The translations under genes and the position numbers were made by a program. This document shows, in pieces, positions 1 to 9,662 of a DNA stretch of 64,000 nucleotides (position 1 is its first letter; each line of letters starts with the position of its first letter). The DNA is from Paragorgia papillata (Eukaryota; Cnidaria; Anthozoa; Scleralcyonacea; Coralliidae). Location of the stretch: NCBI GenBank assembly GCA_035771165.1, contig JAWNZC010000289.1, forward strand, positions 603,501-667,500. Reading direction: 5' to 3'. The notes below the pieces were generated by a model, which ran no database searches, was not told the DNA's origin, and saw only the letters and a program-made list of their open reading frames with translations.

Positions 1-156
1 CTTCTTCTTCTTCTTCTTTTTCTTCTTCTTCTTCTTCTTCTTCTTCTTCGTCATCAGAAGATTCAAATTCAGAAATTTCTTCAGATTTTTCTTTTTTTTT
101 TCTTCTTCTTCATTATCAATTTCAAACTCAGAAATTTCTTCTTTTTCCTTCTCCAT
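1..156 (-). CDS. Glutamate-rich acidic protein, N-terminal part (runs off the window)
   Basis: An ATG at 156 opens a reading frame on the minus strand rich in Glu and Lys. Two similar blocks, EEISEFEIDNEEEE and EEISEFESSDDEEEE, are found in different frames either side of the T run at 92-101. The frame therefore appears to slip there, by assembly error or mutation. It then continues as a long poly-Glu tract (GAA repeat) to the window edge. No function can be assigned; such acidic tails are common in virion and DNA-mimic proteins, but that is only analogy. The C-terminus is not in the window. Confidence 0.45.
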   Translation of the reverse strand, partial: MEKEKEEISEFEIDNEEEEKKKKNLKKFLNLNLLMTKKKKKKKKKKKKKKKK

Positions 157-163
157 GTTTTTT

Positions 164-283
164 TTAACTAAATTTTGAAATAAGTGGGTAAATAACGATA
201 TGTTCTTTGTTTAAATGTTTATTTGGATCAACAATTTTTGTTTTTATCGATTGTTTTTTTTCACTTTTTTTTTCTTTTTCCAT
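164..283 (-). CDS. Short lysine-rich ORF, unknown
   Basis: This 39-codon frame starts at an ATG at 283 and ends eight bases before the next ATG at 156. The N-terminal half is very basic (MEKEKKSEKKQS), the C-terminal half more hydrophobic (HIVIYPLISKF). In-frame codons upstream (284-345) also look protein-like and basic, and follow an ATG-TAA, so the real gene may be longer and damaged. It is not recognised. Position and spacing match the other small genes of the element, but it may be fortuitous. Confidence 0.25.
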   Translation of the reverse strand: MEKEKKSEKKQSIKTKIVDPNKHLNKEHIVIYPLISKFS

Positions 284-429
284 TTTTTGTTTACCACAGT
301 TGCGTCTTCCTCTTCTACGTGCGATCCAAAGTAGAGGTTACATGTTGCGTAATAATATAAAGGGTAAATGTTTTTTTTTTTGTTAATTTCTTTTATTTTT
401 TTTATTGTTTTTATTTTCTTCTTTTCCCA

Positions 430-1749
430 TCAAATATTGTACAATAAACGAGCTGGTGACGAAACTCTGACTTTTATTTCGTTACGAAATTCGCCAATAA
501 ACAGCATTACTCCAACAGCTGTATTTTGTGAAAATTCAATATGTGCGTTAACTACACCGCTGGGTCGATTGGGTAATACTTTTAGATGAGTATCATTATT
601 TGATGTTAGATCGAATCCGAAAATTGCATAACCGTTAATAAATTGGTTGTAAGTTATAGGCATTTCTGAAAATCTTTTATTAAGCACTTTACGTAATAAG
701 CGGTAGGCTTCTATTGAATTTTTTATAGTTTCCACACTAACATTATTTACTGAAATATTAATATTTGAAATATTTTCCAATTGAAATCTAAATGCATTAG
801 ATAGAGCTGTACCGTTGAAATTATTTTGACGAACATACATCATAAATAAACGTACTGGACAACTACCATTAAATATATCGTTTACAATTAAGCTTCTTCT
901 ACCAACCGGAATAGTCTCTGTTACTGTACGTAATGTAGTAGAATAATATTTAGCTTCTTTTTGATTTGTCACAAACGACGTATTTAACGCGTCTGTTAAT
1001 TGATCTTTTGGTTTTAAAAACGGAATTGTCAACTTAAAATTTTCCAAACCAATTTTACCAGTATTTATGGGTAAATCAGCCTGATGATCTTCTTGTTTGC
1101 ATACGACTCGATTATCAGCTCTTGATAACCTTATTTCAACTTTAAAAGCACTTGGAAGAAATTGTTCACTGCCATCGCCACTGAAACAGGGTAAGTCAAC
1201 AATATCAATTAAATGAGCTGTAGTAGCATTTAAAAGTGTATGCCTGTTTAACATTCCCACATTGTTTCCCAACATGGTTTCCATTTGACCTGCTGTATCG
1301 AGATAACAACAATTTACCTCTGGGGAATCTTTATATTGCGTTGGTGATTCGCGTATTATAAATTTAAGATATGAAGCATAATAAGAAAAATTATCAGCAG
1401 GTGTAACTAAACAATCATTCAACATTAATTATTTTGTTTTCCATAATGTTCGTAAAATAAGAGGTGGAGGAACAAGTCTTGCGTTTGCAGTTGATAATAC
1501 ACCTGCATCGTTAGTAATACTAACATCCGCTGATAATTCAGCATCACTTGTTCTCATTAACCCAATACTATTACCATTGTGAGTGAAACTATATACCGCA
1601 GAAAATTTATCTTTTGGATTCGAAAAAATTTCAATTAAACGTTTTTCCAAAAAAAGATCATTATATGGGCTTGATTTAAAAAATTCTAGAGGTTTACTAA
1701 ATAATGTGTCGTGTTGTTCAACCTCTTGTTCTGAAGGATCTATTTCCAT
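430..1749 (-). pseudogene. Major capsid-like protein (F54H12.2 family), split by an in-frame stop
   Basis: Two adjacent minus-strand frames, 1429-1749 (106 codons) and 430-1425 (331 codons), are in the same phase. They are separated only by a TAA at 1429-1431 and one Leu codon. Together they give about 438 residues, close to what I recall for the F54H12.2-like family. That family is annotated in many invertebrates next to the F54H12.3-type integrase and is regarded as the capsid protein of Maverick-like elements. Family-like features are an N-terminal segment ending LRTLW, the block starting LNDCLV, the central FNGSCPVRLFMMYV, and the C-terminal NGYAIFGFDLT followed by a basic-to-hydrophobic end. 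The stop replaces one residue without shifting the alignment, so it is a nonsense change rather than an indel. The N-terminal ATG at 1749 is used. Family assignment is from memory and needs a profile search. Confidence 0.7.
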
Positions 1750-1754
1750 TTTTT

Positions 1755-1904
1755 TTAAACGTTAATTTTTAAAATTTTTCCTGTAGTGCTTAATAGCTGA
1801 GGAAGAAACATTCCAAGTGCTAAAGCTGCTCCAAAAGCACCTCCTTTTTGTACTTTTCTTCTTATTATTCTTCTTTTTCTTCTTGTTCTTCCTTTTTTAC
1901 CCAT
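1755..1904 (-). CDS. Basic/hydrophobic 49-aa peptide, core-protein-like
   Basis: The ATG at 1902-1904 gives a 49-residue product. The first 20 residues are almost entirely Arg/Lys (MGKKGRTRRKRRIIRRK) and are followed by a Gly-Gly hinge and a hydrophobic stretch (GAFGAALALGMFLPQLL). This layout resembles the pX/mu-type condensing peptides of adenoviruses and small core proteins of Maverick-like viruses: a DNA-binding head and a membrane-active or virion-anchoring tail. It lies directly upstream of the capsid gene, with a 5-base gap to its ATG, as expected for a structural gene. The link is by architecture only. It is intact. Confidence 0.55.
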   Translation of the reverse strand: MGKKGRTRRKRRIIRRKVQKGGAFGAALALGMFLPQLLSTTGKILKINV

Positions 1905-2028
1905 TTTTTTTGTTTTTTTCTTTAGTTAAAACAACAACGAGAAACAAACAAGTAATGATTTTTTTATAAAAAATGTTTATTTTAAATGATTACAAAACAT
2001 TATTTTTTGTAAATAAATACACTTTTTT

Positions 2029-2310
2029 TTAGCGTGTTAAACGTAAGAGTGCAGGATCAATCGGTGTTTTTGTTCTTTTTCTTTTTTCGGTTTTTATTAA
2101 TTTTTTATCGTGATCTTCAGACATATTTTTTGGTAAACCCACATGACCATTCAATAAAATTTCTTCTTTAGTTAAACTACTTTTTGAAATTATAAAATGT
2201 CCTGCTTGATATTCTCCACCATTTCTTGTACCATTCATTAATTCAACATAATCCCTTTCAGTTAATTTTCCAGTTAATTTTCCAGTTTTTTCACCCATTA
2301 ATTTATCCAT
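2029..2310 (-). CDS. Unknown 93-aa protein
   Basis: This is an intact frame from an ATG at 2310. The N-terminus has a short internal repeat (TGKLTGKLT); the centre is polar with NGTRNGGEYQAGHF; the C-terminus is basic (KTEKRKRTKTP). No membrane segment or known motif is seen. It sits between the core-peptide gene and the 2362-2867 gene in the presumed structural cluster, so a minor virion role is possible but unproven. Confidence 0.5.
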   Translation of the reverse strand: MDKLMGEKTGKLTGKLTERDYVELMNGTRNGGEYQAGHFIISKSSLTKEEILLNGHVGLPKNMSEDHDKKLIKTEKRKRTKTPIDPALLRLTR

Positions 2311-2361
2311 TTTTTTCCGACAATTCAGATCATTCTTTTACCAATTCAAAAAACGTAATGT

Positions 2362-2867
2362 TCAGTTTTCATCTTCATATAAACTTAAATAAAATGTAAT
2401 TTCTTCATTTTTTAAATTGTAATCATTTTCGTATGCAATAAAAAACTGAATTTTTTCTTTAGCAACTTTTAAATTCGATAATAAAAAAAAGGTAATTTTC
2501 TTTTATTATTATTATTCATTCCATAAAAATCTTTTTCATTAACAAATAATAATAAACGTTTTGCAAATAAAAAAAATTGGCTAGAAGCGTCAGGGTTGTT
2601 TGTACGTGTTAAATGAGAATCCTTTGTATTTACAATTTTTAAATTTTTTGTTTTTTTGTCTTCTAAATTTTTTTTAAATCCTGAAAAATCAATTTTTCTT
2701 GAAAATAATAAACGAAAATTTCCTTTTATTCCTTTACATTCAATAAAATTTAAATACCATAACACGTTATTATTGTTATACGTTTCTGGTTTTAAAAAAG
2801 AATGCGTAAATTCATATTTTTCAATACATAAAATTCCACCTCTCTCTTTTAATTTTACCTTAAGCAT
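2362..2867 (-). CDS. Unknown protein, frameshifted at an A run
   Basis: The ATG at 2867 overlaps the stop of the penton-like gene upstream. The first frame ends at 2469. The second frame, entered at the A run 2483-2490, continues without stops (LLSNLKVAKEKIQFFIAYEN, then NDYNLKNEEITFYLSLYEDE) to a TGA at 2362-2364. The continuous coding character on both sides suggests one protein of about 167 residues with a one-base homopolymer error. No family is recognised. Confidence 0.5.
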
Positions 2868-3798
2868 TATGAATTAATCCTTCAATACTAACAGTTCCTG
2901 AATCAAATGGAATTTTTTTTCCCACGCTGTCTTTTAATATTATATGCAATGAATTTATTTTCATTTTTTTAAATTTTCTTTTAACTGAGGGTGGTGAATA
3001 AACGATTAATTCACCATTTCCCTTTCCTTGCTCACTCCAACGAATTGGAATTGTAGTTAATAATTCTGATGACGTATCACCAATAAAACTTCTTTCTAAT
3101 TCTTCACAATAAACAAATATTTTATCCAATCCATCAGAAATATCGGGTAAATAATTTGCAATAACTGTATGTTGCGTACTATCAAGTTTCTTTTGATCTG
3201 TATTTTGATTAAAATTAATCATTGTATCCGAAAAGCCTAATATAAATGCTAAATTTTTAGAAAATTTCAAATTAATATCTATAAAAAAATTTTTTTTTGA
3301 TTTTCGTTATTTATTGACGCTTTTGATAAATGAAAAATTTCAACTGGTGTACCATCATCACTTTCTATTGCATTATCATATATCTGTTTTAACCAATATT
3401 CAATGTATATATTTGCTGTTATTTTTATTTTACCATTATTATCGAGTAAAAAAAATAATATCATATTCATTTACACAATTATTTATATAATTTATTAATT
3501 TTTCTAAACTATAAAATCCTTGTTGAATGATATTTTTATCCAATAATAATTGTAAAGAACAATCTTTATAAAACCCCATTGGCTCAAACCGTCTAAAATT
3601 ACGGTATTGTATATCTAACGCAAACCAACATTCATCATCGGCTATGTTTTTTGTTGTCGAAGGGTAAGAAATGGATGTAACTTCAAAAAATACTTCTTGA
3701 TTTAATCCGTCGATAGGCTTAAATAATTTCATCTCAAAGTCATTTGTGTAATTAGTTCTTCCTTCTTTCACAGTATTGCTTAAAATTTGTAAATTCAT
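2860..3798 (-). CDS. Penton-like minor capsid protein, two homopolymer frameshifts
   Basis: Three minus-strand frames follow each other: 3439-3798, 3279-3470 and 2860-3270. They join at an A run (3448-3455) and at the A/T run around 3284-3298. Combined length is about 310 residues. The N-terminal part carries VFFEVTSISYPSTTKNI. The C-terminal part carries DKIFVYCEELERSFIGDT, then LLTTIPIRW, and ends with a segment reading DSVGKKIPFDSGTVSIEGL. I recognise this pattern (a Y-C pair, a V/I-GDT motif, and a G-x-PF-x-xG ending) from the proteins found beside F54H12.2-type capsids and interpreted as penton/minor capsid. The start at 3798 overlaps the integrase stop (ATGA). Both breaks are in homopolymers, so an assembly artefact is plausible. 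Confidence 0.6.
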
Positions 3799-4691
3799 AT
3801 TTTCTGTAATTCTTCCAAATAAAATATTCCAGTTATTTTTTCGTTATTAAAATCTTTTAATTCGTACGTAATTGGATCGGTAACAAATACTTTATTTATT
3901 TTAAATTTTTCATCAGTCCAACCACGTAAACTACTTTTTTCAAAAATATTGTTTTTTGCGGCAACAATTCGTACAACAGTTCCTTCTTTTAGGACATTCT
4001 TTGTGAAAGTGATAGGTGATATCATTTTGCGTAGCATTATATTTTTTATTTTATTATTTTTTTTGTTTCCACGATATACATCATGCGGTGTAGAGCCATT
4101 CAAACTTGAATGCGGTGATTTATTGTATCTTTCAACGATTATGTGTAAATAACTATGATAATCAAATTCTCCAGTTAATGTTAAAACACGTCTTACCATT
4201 TTTTTTAAAGTTTGAATTACTCTCTCAACATGTGATGCTTTAATTTCACGATTGTAAGTGTGAAAAACAGAAAATCCATATTTTTTACTCAATTCTTTAC
4301 GAATTAATTGAAATTCTGTACCCTCATCACATTGTATTTTTGTAGGCGAATCTTCTTTTTTCAAAATATTTTCAAATTTATTTGCTGTATTTTTTGCAGT
4401 TTTTTTATTTAAAAGTTCAACCCATACATATCTTGAATAAACATCAATACAAACCAACCAATAACGAAATTGTTTATTATGTCTTGATAAATCTTTATTT
4501 TCTGCTAAATCAATACACCATTGTTCATTTTTTTCACTTACATTATTAATATTTAAACGTTTATATATTTTTTTAATACTTCTATGTTGTTTATATTTCT
4601 CTAAATGTTCTTTTTCTAATGTTTCTCCTTTCAATAATCTTGCAGCTTTTCTTATGAATTCTTCTGAAAACTCTCTCTTTTTTTTTCTCAT
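3795..4691 (-). CDS. Maverick/Polinton-type DDE integrase (F54H12.3-like)
   Basis: This intact 298-residue protein has a retroviral-type integrase core. Candidate catalytic residues are D61 (in QWCIDLAE), D122 (in IQCDEGTEF) and E156 (in KASHVERVIQTLK), with 33 residues between the second Asp and the Glu, near the D-D-35-E pattern. The YWLVCIDVYSRYVWVELL strand and the RYNKSPHSSLNGSTP segment are typical of this family. The C-terminus (about 235-298) is SH3-like: GTVVRI, then WTDEKFKINKVFV and GIFYLEEL, as in the transposon-derived F54H12.3 protein. The N-terminus is basic (MRKKKREFSEE). The role would be insertion of the linear element into host DNA. It is followed with ATGA overlap by the penton-like gene. 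Confidence 0.85.
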   Translation of the reverse strand: MRKKKREFSEEFIRKAARLLKGETLEKEHLEKYKQHRSIKKIYKRLNINNVSEKNEQWCIDLAENKDLSRHNKQFRYWLVCIDVYSRYVWVELLNKKTAKNTANKFENILKKEDSPTKIQCDEGTEFQLIRKELSKKYGFSVFHTYNREIKASHVERVIQTLKKMVRRVLTLTGEFDYHSYLHIIVERYNKSPHSSLNGSTPHDVYRGNKKNNKIKNIMLRKMISPITFTKNVLKEGTVVRIVAAKNNIFEKSSLRGWTDEKFKINKVFVTDPITYELKDFNNEKITGIFYLEELQKI

Positions 4692-4723
4692 TTTTTTTGT
4701 TTTTTCTACAACAAAAAAATAAA

Positions 4724-5596
4724 TTATATTTTCTCAATTAACTCTCTAATTTCCTCCACTTCACCAGAAATTAACATACTAACAAAATCAAATTTATTTT
4801 CATCTTTTAAACCTGCATTTATATTATCATTGTAATGACAAATACAATCTTCTAAACTTAATTTACCCGAACTAAAATAATATAATAACTCAACTAAAGC
4901 TGCGTCATTAATTTTTTTTCCCCCCCTTTTTCATTTTTATTAAAATCTAACTCACACTCAACGGGTGCGGAATTCAATGTTTCAATTTCTAGCTGCTTCT
5001 TCTTCTTCTTTTCCACACTTGTTTCAGTTTTATTTTTTATTTTTTTAGTTGTTCCTTTCACAGAATGATAAAAATTCCCCAACTGTTTTGCAATTTCACC
5101 CAAATTATCGTTTTTCTTAAACGAAAAATTTCCCCATTGATCTTCCCATTTGGCTAGTCCCGGCGTAGTGAATTCGTTGTAGGTTATATCAGCATTATCG
5201 TCTTCTTCTTCATTGAACTTTAAATCTTCCTCGGGAAGAATAATTGCTTTCTTTTGAACAACAAGTTCACCCGAACCAAAATCATTATTACGCAACACGA
5301 GCCGCATAATATCTTTCTTGTAATTCATATATTCAGAAACAACCACAAATGTTTGAGATGACCAATCACTTGTTGCGTTTGTGTTGTTGAGGGCATTAAT
5401 CAATTCTGGAATGATATCCATATCCAATTCCATCTCGCTGTTGACCAAAAATTTCAAACATTGCTTACTGGTTGGGTAGGCTTTAGCTAGTACCGCTTTA
5501 TCATTTTTTTTTTAATGCTACGATTTTTTGTGATAAATCAGGATACTTTACTAACGAATGTTCGTATTGCGTGTATTCTCTCAAATACAGTTCCAT
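4724..5596 (-). CDS. Unknown ~288-aa protein, two homopolymer frameshifts
   Basis: The N-terminus starts at an ATG at 5596 (MELYLREYTQYEHSLVKYPD), runs into the A run at 5504-5513 and continues in a second frame to 4894. There the G/A runs at 4912-4931 shift it into a third frame that ends KFDFVSMLISGEVEEIREL before a TAA at 4724. The middle has a WEDQWGNFSFKKND block and a Lys-rich stretch. It lies directly upstream of the integrase (32-base gap) in the same orientation. No family is recognised. Confidence 0.5.
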
Positions 5597-5868
5597 CTTT
5601 CACCGAATAACCAAAGCGAATGTGAAGTTTACCCAAAAAACAACTTACATATATATCATTTCTTTTTTTTTGTAAACAAACAAATTATTTTAGACCATAT
5701 AAGGTTAAAGAATCATTATAAAAATTTACACATTCAACAAAATATTTTTCGGAAAAATTATTATTTTTACATAAAAAATTTATACATTCTTTAAAAAATC
5801 GTTGACAAATAGGAAATTGCATAAAAATATAATAAAAACAAATTCTCATTGTTTTTTTTTTTTCAAAT
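5597..5868. other. Intergenic, 272 bases
   Basis: This is an AT-rich gap between two minus-strand genes. I see no coding frame of interest and no clear promoter; poly-T at 5851-5863 is only a homopolymer. Confidence 0.4.
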
Positions 5869-7073
5869 TCACAGATTGTTACTGTTCAAATTTAATTCAG
5901 CTAATACATTTATATTCGAATATACGTACTCTACATATCTAATTCTAATTTCTGTTAGTTCTTCATTAATTATTTCTACAAAACAATTTTTTTTTTCGTA
6001 CTTAAAATAGTTTTTTGATGAATAATCAGACTATTACATAATGTTGCTATTGGGATTATTTGTTTAATTTTTTCCATTTTTTTTTTATTATTTAGTTTAG
6101 ACAACGTATAATTAAATTTTCTTAGATGATTTACTTCTTGTCTACAATTTTTGAATCTACATATATCATTTGTTCTATACACAAAAGCATTTTCTATACT
6201 ATAAAAATCAAAATTAAGATCGAATTGTAAATGATCGCGGATATATATATAAAATAAATCCATATTATATTTAGCTCTAATATCGCTTGCTAATACACCG
6301 TTTGGATTATGCTTATCGCAAAACATTGAAAAAATCACTGCTAAATTATAAATTAAATCAGTATTAATCCAAAAAGTATCGTTTAAATCATCAAATAGCA
6401 TTATATCATTCGCATCATAATCCCAACAATGATAAAAAAGATATGGGGAAATTGAATATATAAAAAAACATATCGATAAAAATGCATTGCCATACATTGC
6501 ATTTATGTAGGAAAAAAGCGAGTGTTTTTTCCCAGCTACAGGTGCATACATTTCATCTGTTACGTCATTTATACTTCCAATTAAATGAAAATCATCATTC
6601 TTCGTATTATTTGAAGGTTTAATCCTAAAATAATATTTAATTTTATCATTTACAGGTAATACAGAACAACAATAATCTGAGTTAAATTGTAACATAATTT
6701 TTCTTTCATCCGATTGTTCAGAATAAACTATTCCGCATTGTCCCTTACCGATTATATAGGGTAACAGAAAATCCATAGTTCCTGCACGTATGACTATATA
6801 AGGGTGTAACCATTCTTCTTCTTCTTCTTTTTCAAAAACAACACCATTGTATAAAAATAATTCAGGTACCCAATCATCATCATCATCATCTCCTTGTTTA
6901 TTTCCCCTTTCGATAGAGTAAATACAATGTCCTTTATAATGATTTAATAAACCAAACATCCAATACAAAAGGCCAATTGCACCATGATTTAAATTCTGTA
7001 ATGCGTAAACATTCATCAAAATACTTTTTAAAATTAAAGCATTTCTTATTTTTATTTTTTCCTCCTTCAACAT
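5869..7073 (-). CDS. Unknown ~400-aa protein, one homopolymer frameshift
   Basis: From an ATG at 7073 the frame is open for 365 codons. At the A run 5987-5996 it shifts and continues (KNCFVEIINEELTEIRIRYV and on) to a TGA at 5869-5871, giving about 400 residues. It contains an acidic DDDDDDW tract near residue 65, an EKEEEEEW tract near residue 85, and a Tyr/Phe-rich central region (LSICFFIYSISPYLFYHCWD). The region before the break is basic. It is the first gene left of the divergent promoter gap at 7074-7237. No match to polymerase, ATPase or protease motifs was seen. Confidence 0.55.
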
Positions 7074-7184
7074 ACTTTCCTTTACACGCGTATTAAACGT
7101 GTATTAAAAAATATTTTAAAAAGATTCTCTCTTTTAATACCTTTTTTTTTTTTTAAATAAAAAATACCCATATTTGGAAACAAA

Positions 7185-7215
7185 ATATACTATATATAGA
7201 GAGGGTTTAATAAAA
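7185..7215 (+). promoter_or_regulatory. TATA-like promoter of the plus-strand gene
   Basis: The 164-base gap between the divergent genes at 7073 (minus) and 7238 (plus) contains TATATATA at 7191-7198 followed by GAGAGGG, 40 bases before the ATG at 7238. This is the best TATA box in the cluster and suits the only large plus-strand gene. A similar reverse-strand motif (TCTATATAATAAA) lies at about 8880-8892, upstream of the minus-strand gene starting at 8833. Confidence 0.45.
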
Positions 7216-7237
7216 AATCAGTACCCAAAAAATAACA

Positions 7238-7899
7238 ATGGCTAAAACAACTAACGAAAATGAGGTAAGATTTGATATGACTGATAAAGAACATAACGTA
7301 ATGATGCGTGAGATCAGCGAAAGGGCATGGAAAGGTTATTTGGAAAAAAATAAGGAACTACTAAAAAATGAACCGTTCTCTCTAAATAATGGAAAACTGG
7401 GATTTATCAATGCGTTAGTGAAATATATGCGTACTTGGCCAAAAGATAAAGCAGGCGAATTCAGTTTCACTATTGATTACGCAGGATTCTTCCCGTCCGA
7501 TGAGGATGAAACATCGAAGAAAAACCGAACGGAAAAATACGAAACTGCAAAAAAGGTGCATAGAAAAAGAAAAATTACAAGTGATAACTTCGAGAGTAAA
7601 TTGATGTAGTGTGATGTATGGGATACATCGGTTACGCTTGACGCGTTTCTATCTACTGTTTATCAAGTTCACCCCGAAGTACGTAGCGAATTTGTTCGTT
7701 TTTACGTTGACATTAATGCAATAAAAAAAAACAAAAGGGGATTTACACGTCTTTAATTTTTTTTTTTTAAAAGAAAAGTTCCCTCTGGTGGACAACAATA
7801 GAATCTAAAGGTCTTGAATGCGTAGTAACAACTGACAAACCCAGCATATTAGTATGGAATGGAAATGCAGCAGATCTTGTGAAATTTTTAAACAAATAA
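7238..7899 (+). pseudogene. Unknown plus-strand gene with an in-frame stop and a frameshift
   Basis: The ATG at 7238 opens 123 codons of a charged protein (MAKTTNENEVRFDMTDKE) ending at a TAG at 7607-7609. The same frame continues for 48 more codons (CDVWDTSVTLDAFLSTVYQV, then RSEFVRFYVDINAIKK) to a TAA beside the T run at 7757-7768. Beyond that run another frame is coding-like (SLWWTTIESKGLECVV, then SILVWNGNAADLVKFLNK) to a TAA at 7897-7899. One gene of about 215 residues with several lesions fits best. It is the only large plus-strand gene of the element. No family is recognised. Confidence 0.45.
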
Positions 7900-8075
7900 T
7901 TTATTTTTTTTAGAAACTGGATACAATCTTGTAAAAAAAAATTTTTATTTTTATTTAGAACTTTCCATTCAACAATTTTCCATTTCCTTATCATTTTATT
8001 ATTAATATATGTAAAAAATCTTACACTGTATCACATTATGAACTGTAAATTAATTAATTAAAAAAACCTGTTATT

Positions 8076-8451
8076 TCAATCTTCTTTGTCTTTATTCATT
8101 TTTCTCTTCTCATTAATTTTAAACAAATCAGTTTTAAATTTTTCACTTTCTTCCATAGATGTAATATCTGCATTCAATTCTTCAATAGAATAATTATTAG
8201 GAATAAATTCACTATCGTCTGATTTAAATTCACGCTTTAATTCGGAATAGTTTCTCCAACTTTCTACCATTTGCTTTGACTCGTCTTTACGCCAGGGTTT
8301 TCCATCAACTGGATACAGATGTCTCTGCCCGCATAACCCACACTTCATACAGCCTGCTTCGTCAGCTTTCCGCTGTTGTTTTTCCCACATTCTTCGACCA
8401 TGACTCACCCAACTTTCCCAATGATCAATGTTCTGGACAAAAAAACAACAT
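8076..8451 (-). CDS. Small protein with a CxxCxxC-like zinc motif
   Basis: The coding-like frame includes WEKQQRKADEAGCMKCGLCG followed by QRH, so Cys and His are spaced C-x2-C-x2-C-x3-H, a plausible metal site. The only upstream ATG (8451) is out of phase by one T in the T/A run 8439-8445; with that corrected the protein starts MLFFVQNIDHWESW. Otherwise an internal Met would be used. The C-terminal half is acidic and then Lys-rich. The start overlaps the stop (8459) of the next gene upstream. Confidence 0.45.
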
Positions 8452-8458
8452 TTTTAGT

Positions 8459-8833
8459 TTATTTTCTCTGTATTCCATCATAATTATCTTTTGCCCAATC
8501 TTCTCTTCTTGTATACATTCCAATATACATAGAAAAATCACGTCTTTTTTTCCGTTTTTTTTTTAGAAATCTAAAACGTTTAACTAATGTCCAATAATAT
8601 CTCGTTATCGCTGATCCCTCTTGAAAAACTCCTTTTATCTCGAAATAAACCACATCTTCATGAAAATTAAAATAATCTTTTTTTACATGAGTAATTTTAG
8701 CCACTCCCGAACTTCCCCACAATATATCTGATACCTCATTAAACTCAACAAATTTTCTTTCTTCACTATGTGAATCTCTATTTCTTTCTTCAAGCATAGT
8801 TAAAAACTCTTTTTCATCATTTTTCTCAGCCAT
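8459..8833 (-). CDS. Family A protein, copy 1
   Basis: This is an intact 124-residue frame from an ATG at 8833. It shares with 8957-9307 and 10984-11254 the order: (D/E)FNE near residue 28, an I-x-x-VKK-x-YF element, an ED-x-x-(Y/F)FE element, an R-Y-x-W/R-TLV element and a C-terminal DF-x-x-x-IGMYT-x-x-EDW. Copy 1 reads ITHVKKDYFNFHEDVVYFEI and later RYYWTLV, with a basic KKKRKKRRDFSMYIGMYTRR. Function is unknown. It is part of the tandemly expanded right arm of the element. Confidence 0.55.
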   Translation of the reverse strand: MAEKNDEKEFLTMLEERNRDSHSEERKFVEFNEVSDILWGSSGVAKITHVKKDYFNFHEDVVYFEIKGVFQEGSAITRYYWTLVKRFRFLKKKRKKRRDFSMYIGMYTRREDWAKDNYDGIQRK

Positions 8834-8956
8834 TTTTTTTTTAAAATAAAAAAGAAATGATTTTATTTTTTAAAACGCTTTATTATATAGAGAAATTTTT
8901 TTTTATACTTATACATTTTTTTAAAAAAAAAGTACATATATGGTGTTTTAATTAAA

Positions 8957-9307
8957 TTACAATATTATACATTTTCTATTTTTTTTTTCTCCAATCTTCT
9001 GTATAGGTATACATTCCAATATCCTGAGTAAAATCATGATCTTTTTTTTTTTTAATATTTCTAACTAATGTTCGATAGTATCTATACTGGTTTACCAAAT
9101 TCCAAATTCCGTACATCTCAAAAAAACCCATATCCTCACAATTATTGAAGTAATTTTTTTTACATCCGTAACTTTAATACGTGAATCTGGACTTTGTTCC
9201 AATAAACACGATATTTCATTAAAATCAATAAATACTCTTTCATTAACATTTTCATCACTATAGTTAAAATTAAAATTCATTTTTCCATTCTTTATCCACT
9301 TTTCCAT
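8957..9307 (-). CDS. Family A protein, copy 2, frameshifted
   Basis: The ATG at 9307 (or the Met at 9279) opens a frame with VFIDFNEISCLLEQSPDSRI and IKVTDVKK. At the A run 9154-9161 it shifts into YFNNCEDMGFFEMYGIWN, then YYRTLVRNIKKKK and DHDFTQDIGMYTYTEDWRKK, ending at a TAA at 8957. Matching positions in copy 1 show which frames are real. The start lies inside the last codons of the family B gene 9270-9656. Confidence 0.5.
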
Positions 9308-9656
9308 TATTTAAATTTTTATTAAATTTTTCTTGAAAATGAAGACCATCCAAAGCACGTTCGATATGTTTCTGCATATAATTTACTTCTGATTGTCTGA
9401 AACGTTGCACGTTTATAAATACAGCTTTTCGTACTTCTTCTTTCAAAATTGTAGATAAATCCAAAACAATTTCATGCTCAATACTAGCTTCCTTCAACTT
9501 TTCATCCAAAACTCGTTGTGCTTCATCAACGATTTCATTTATTCTCAACATATATTCAACACTTTCACATATTTTCCCCACACCATCTTGGTTTAATAAT
9601 TCATAATATTCTTTATAACCATGTCTGCATAATAATTCAATTCTTTTATATGCCAT
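9270..9656 (-). CDS. Family B helical protein, copy 1
   Basis: This is an intact 128-residue frame from an ATG at 9656. The core (about residues 35-85) reads RINEIVDEAQRVLDEKLKEA, then a stretch ending DLSTILKEEVRKAV. Four proteins here (9270-9656, 9953-10297, 10334-10660, 10700-10984) share the pattern: a helix ending I-x-x-x-(V/T)Q-x-(F/V/I)L-(N/D)E-x-L-x-(E/D), then 10-14 residues to an L-x-I-x-x-x-L-x-x-(E/K)I-x-x-(V/A)V helix. They look all-helical. Function is unknown. Confidence 0.5.
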   Translation of the reverse strand: MAYKRIELLCRHGYKEYYELLNQDGVGKICESVEYMLRINEIVDEAQRVLDEKLKEASIEHEIVLDLSTILKEEVRKAVFINVQRFRQSEVNYMQKHIERALDGLHFQEKFNKNLNNGKVDKEWKNEF

Positions 9657-9662
9657 TTTTTT

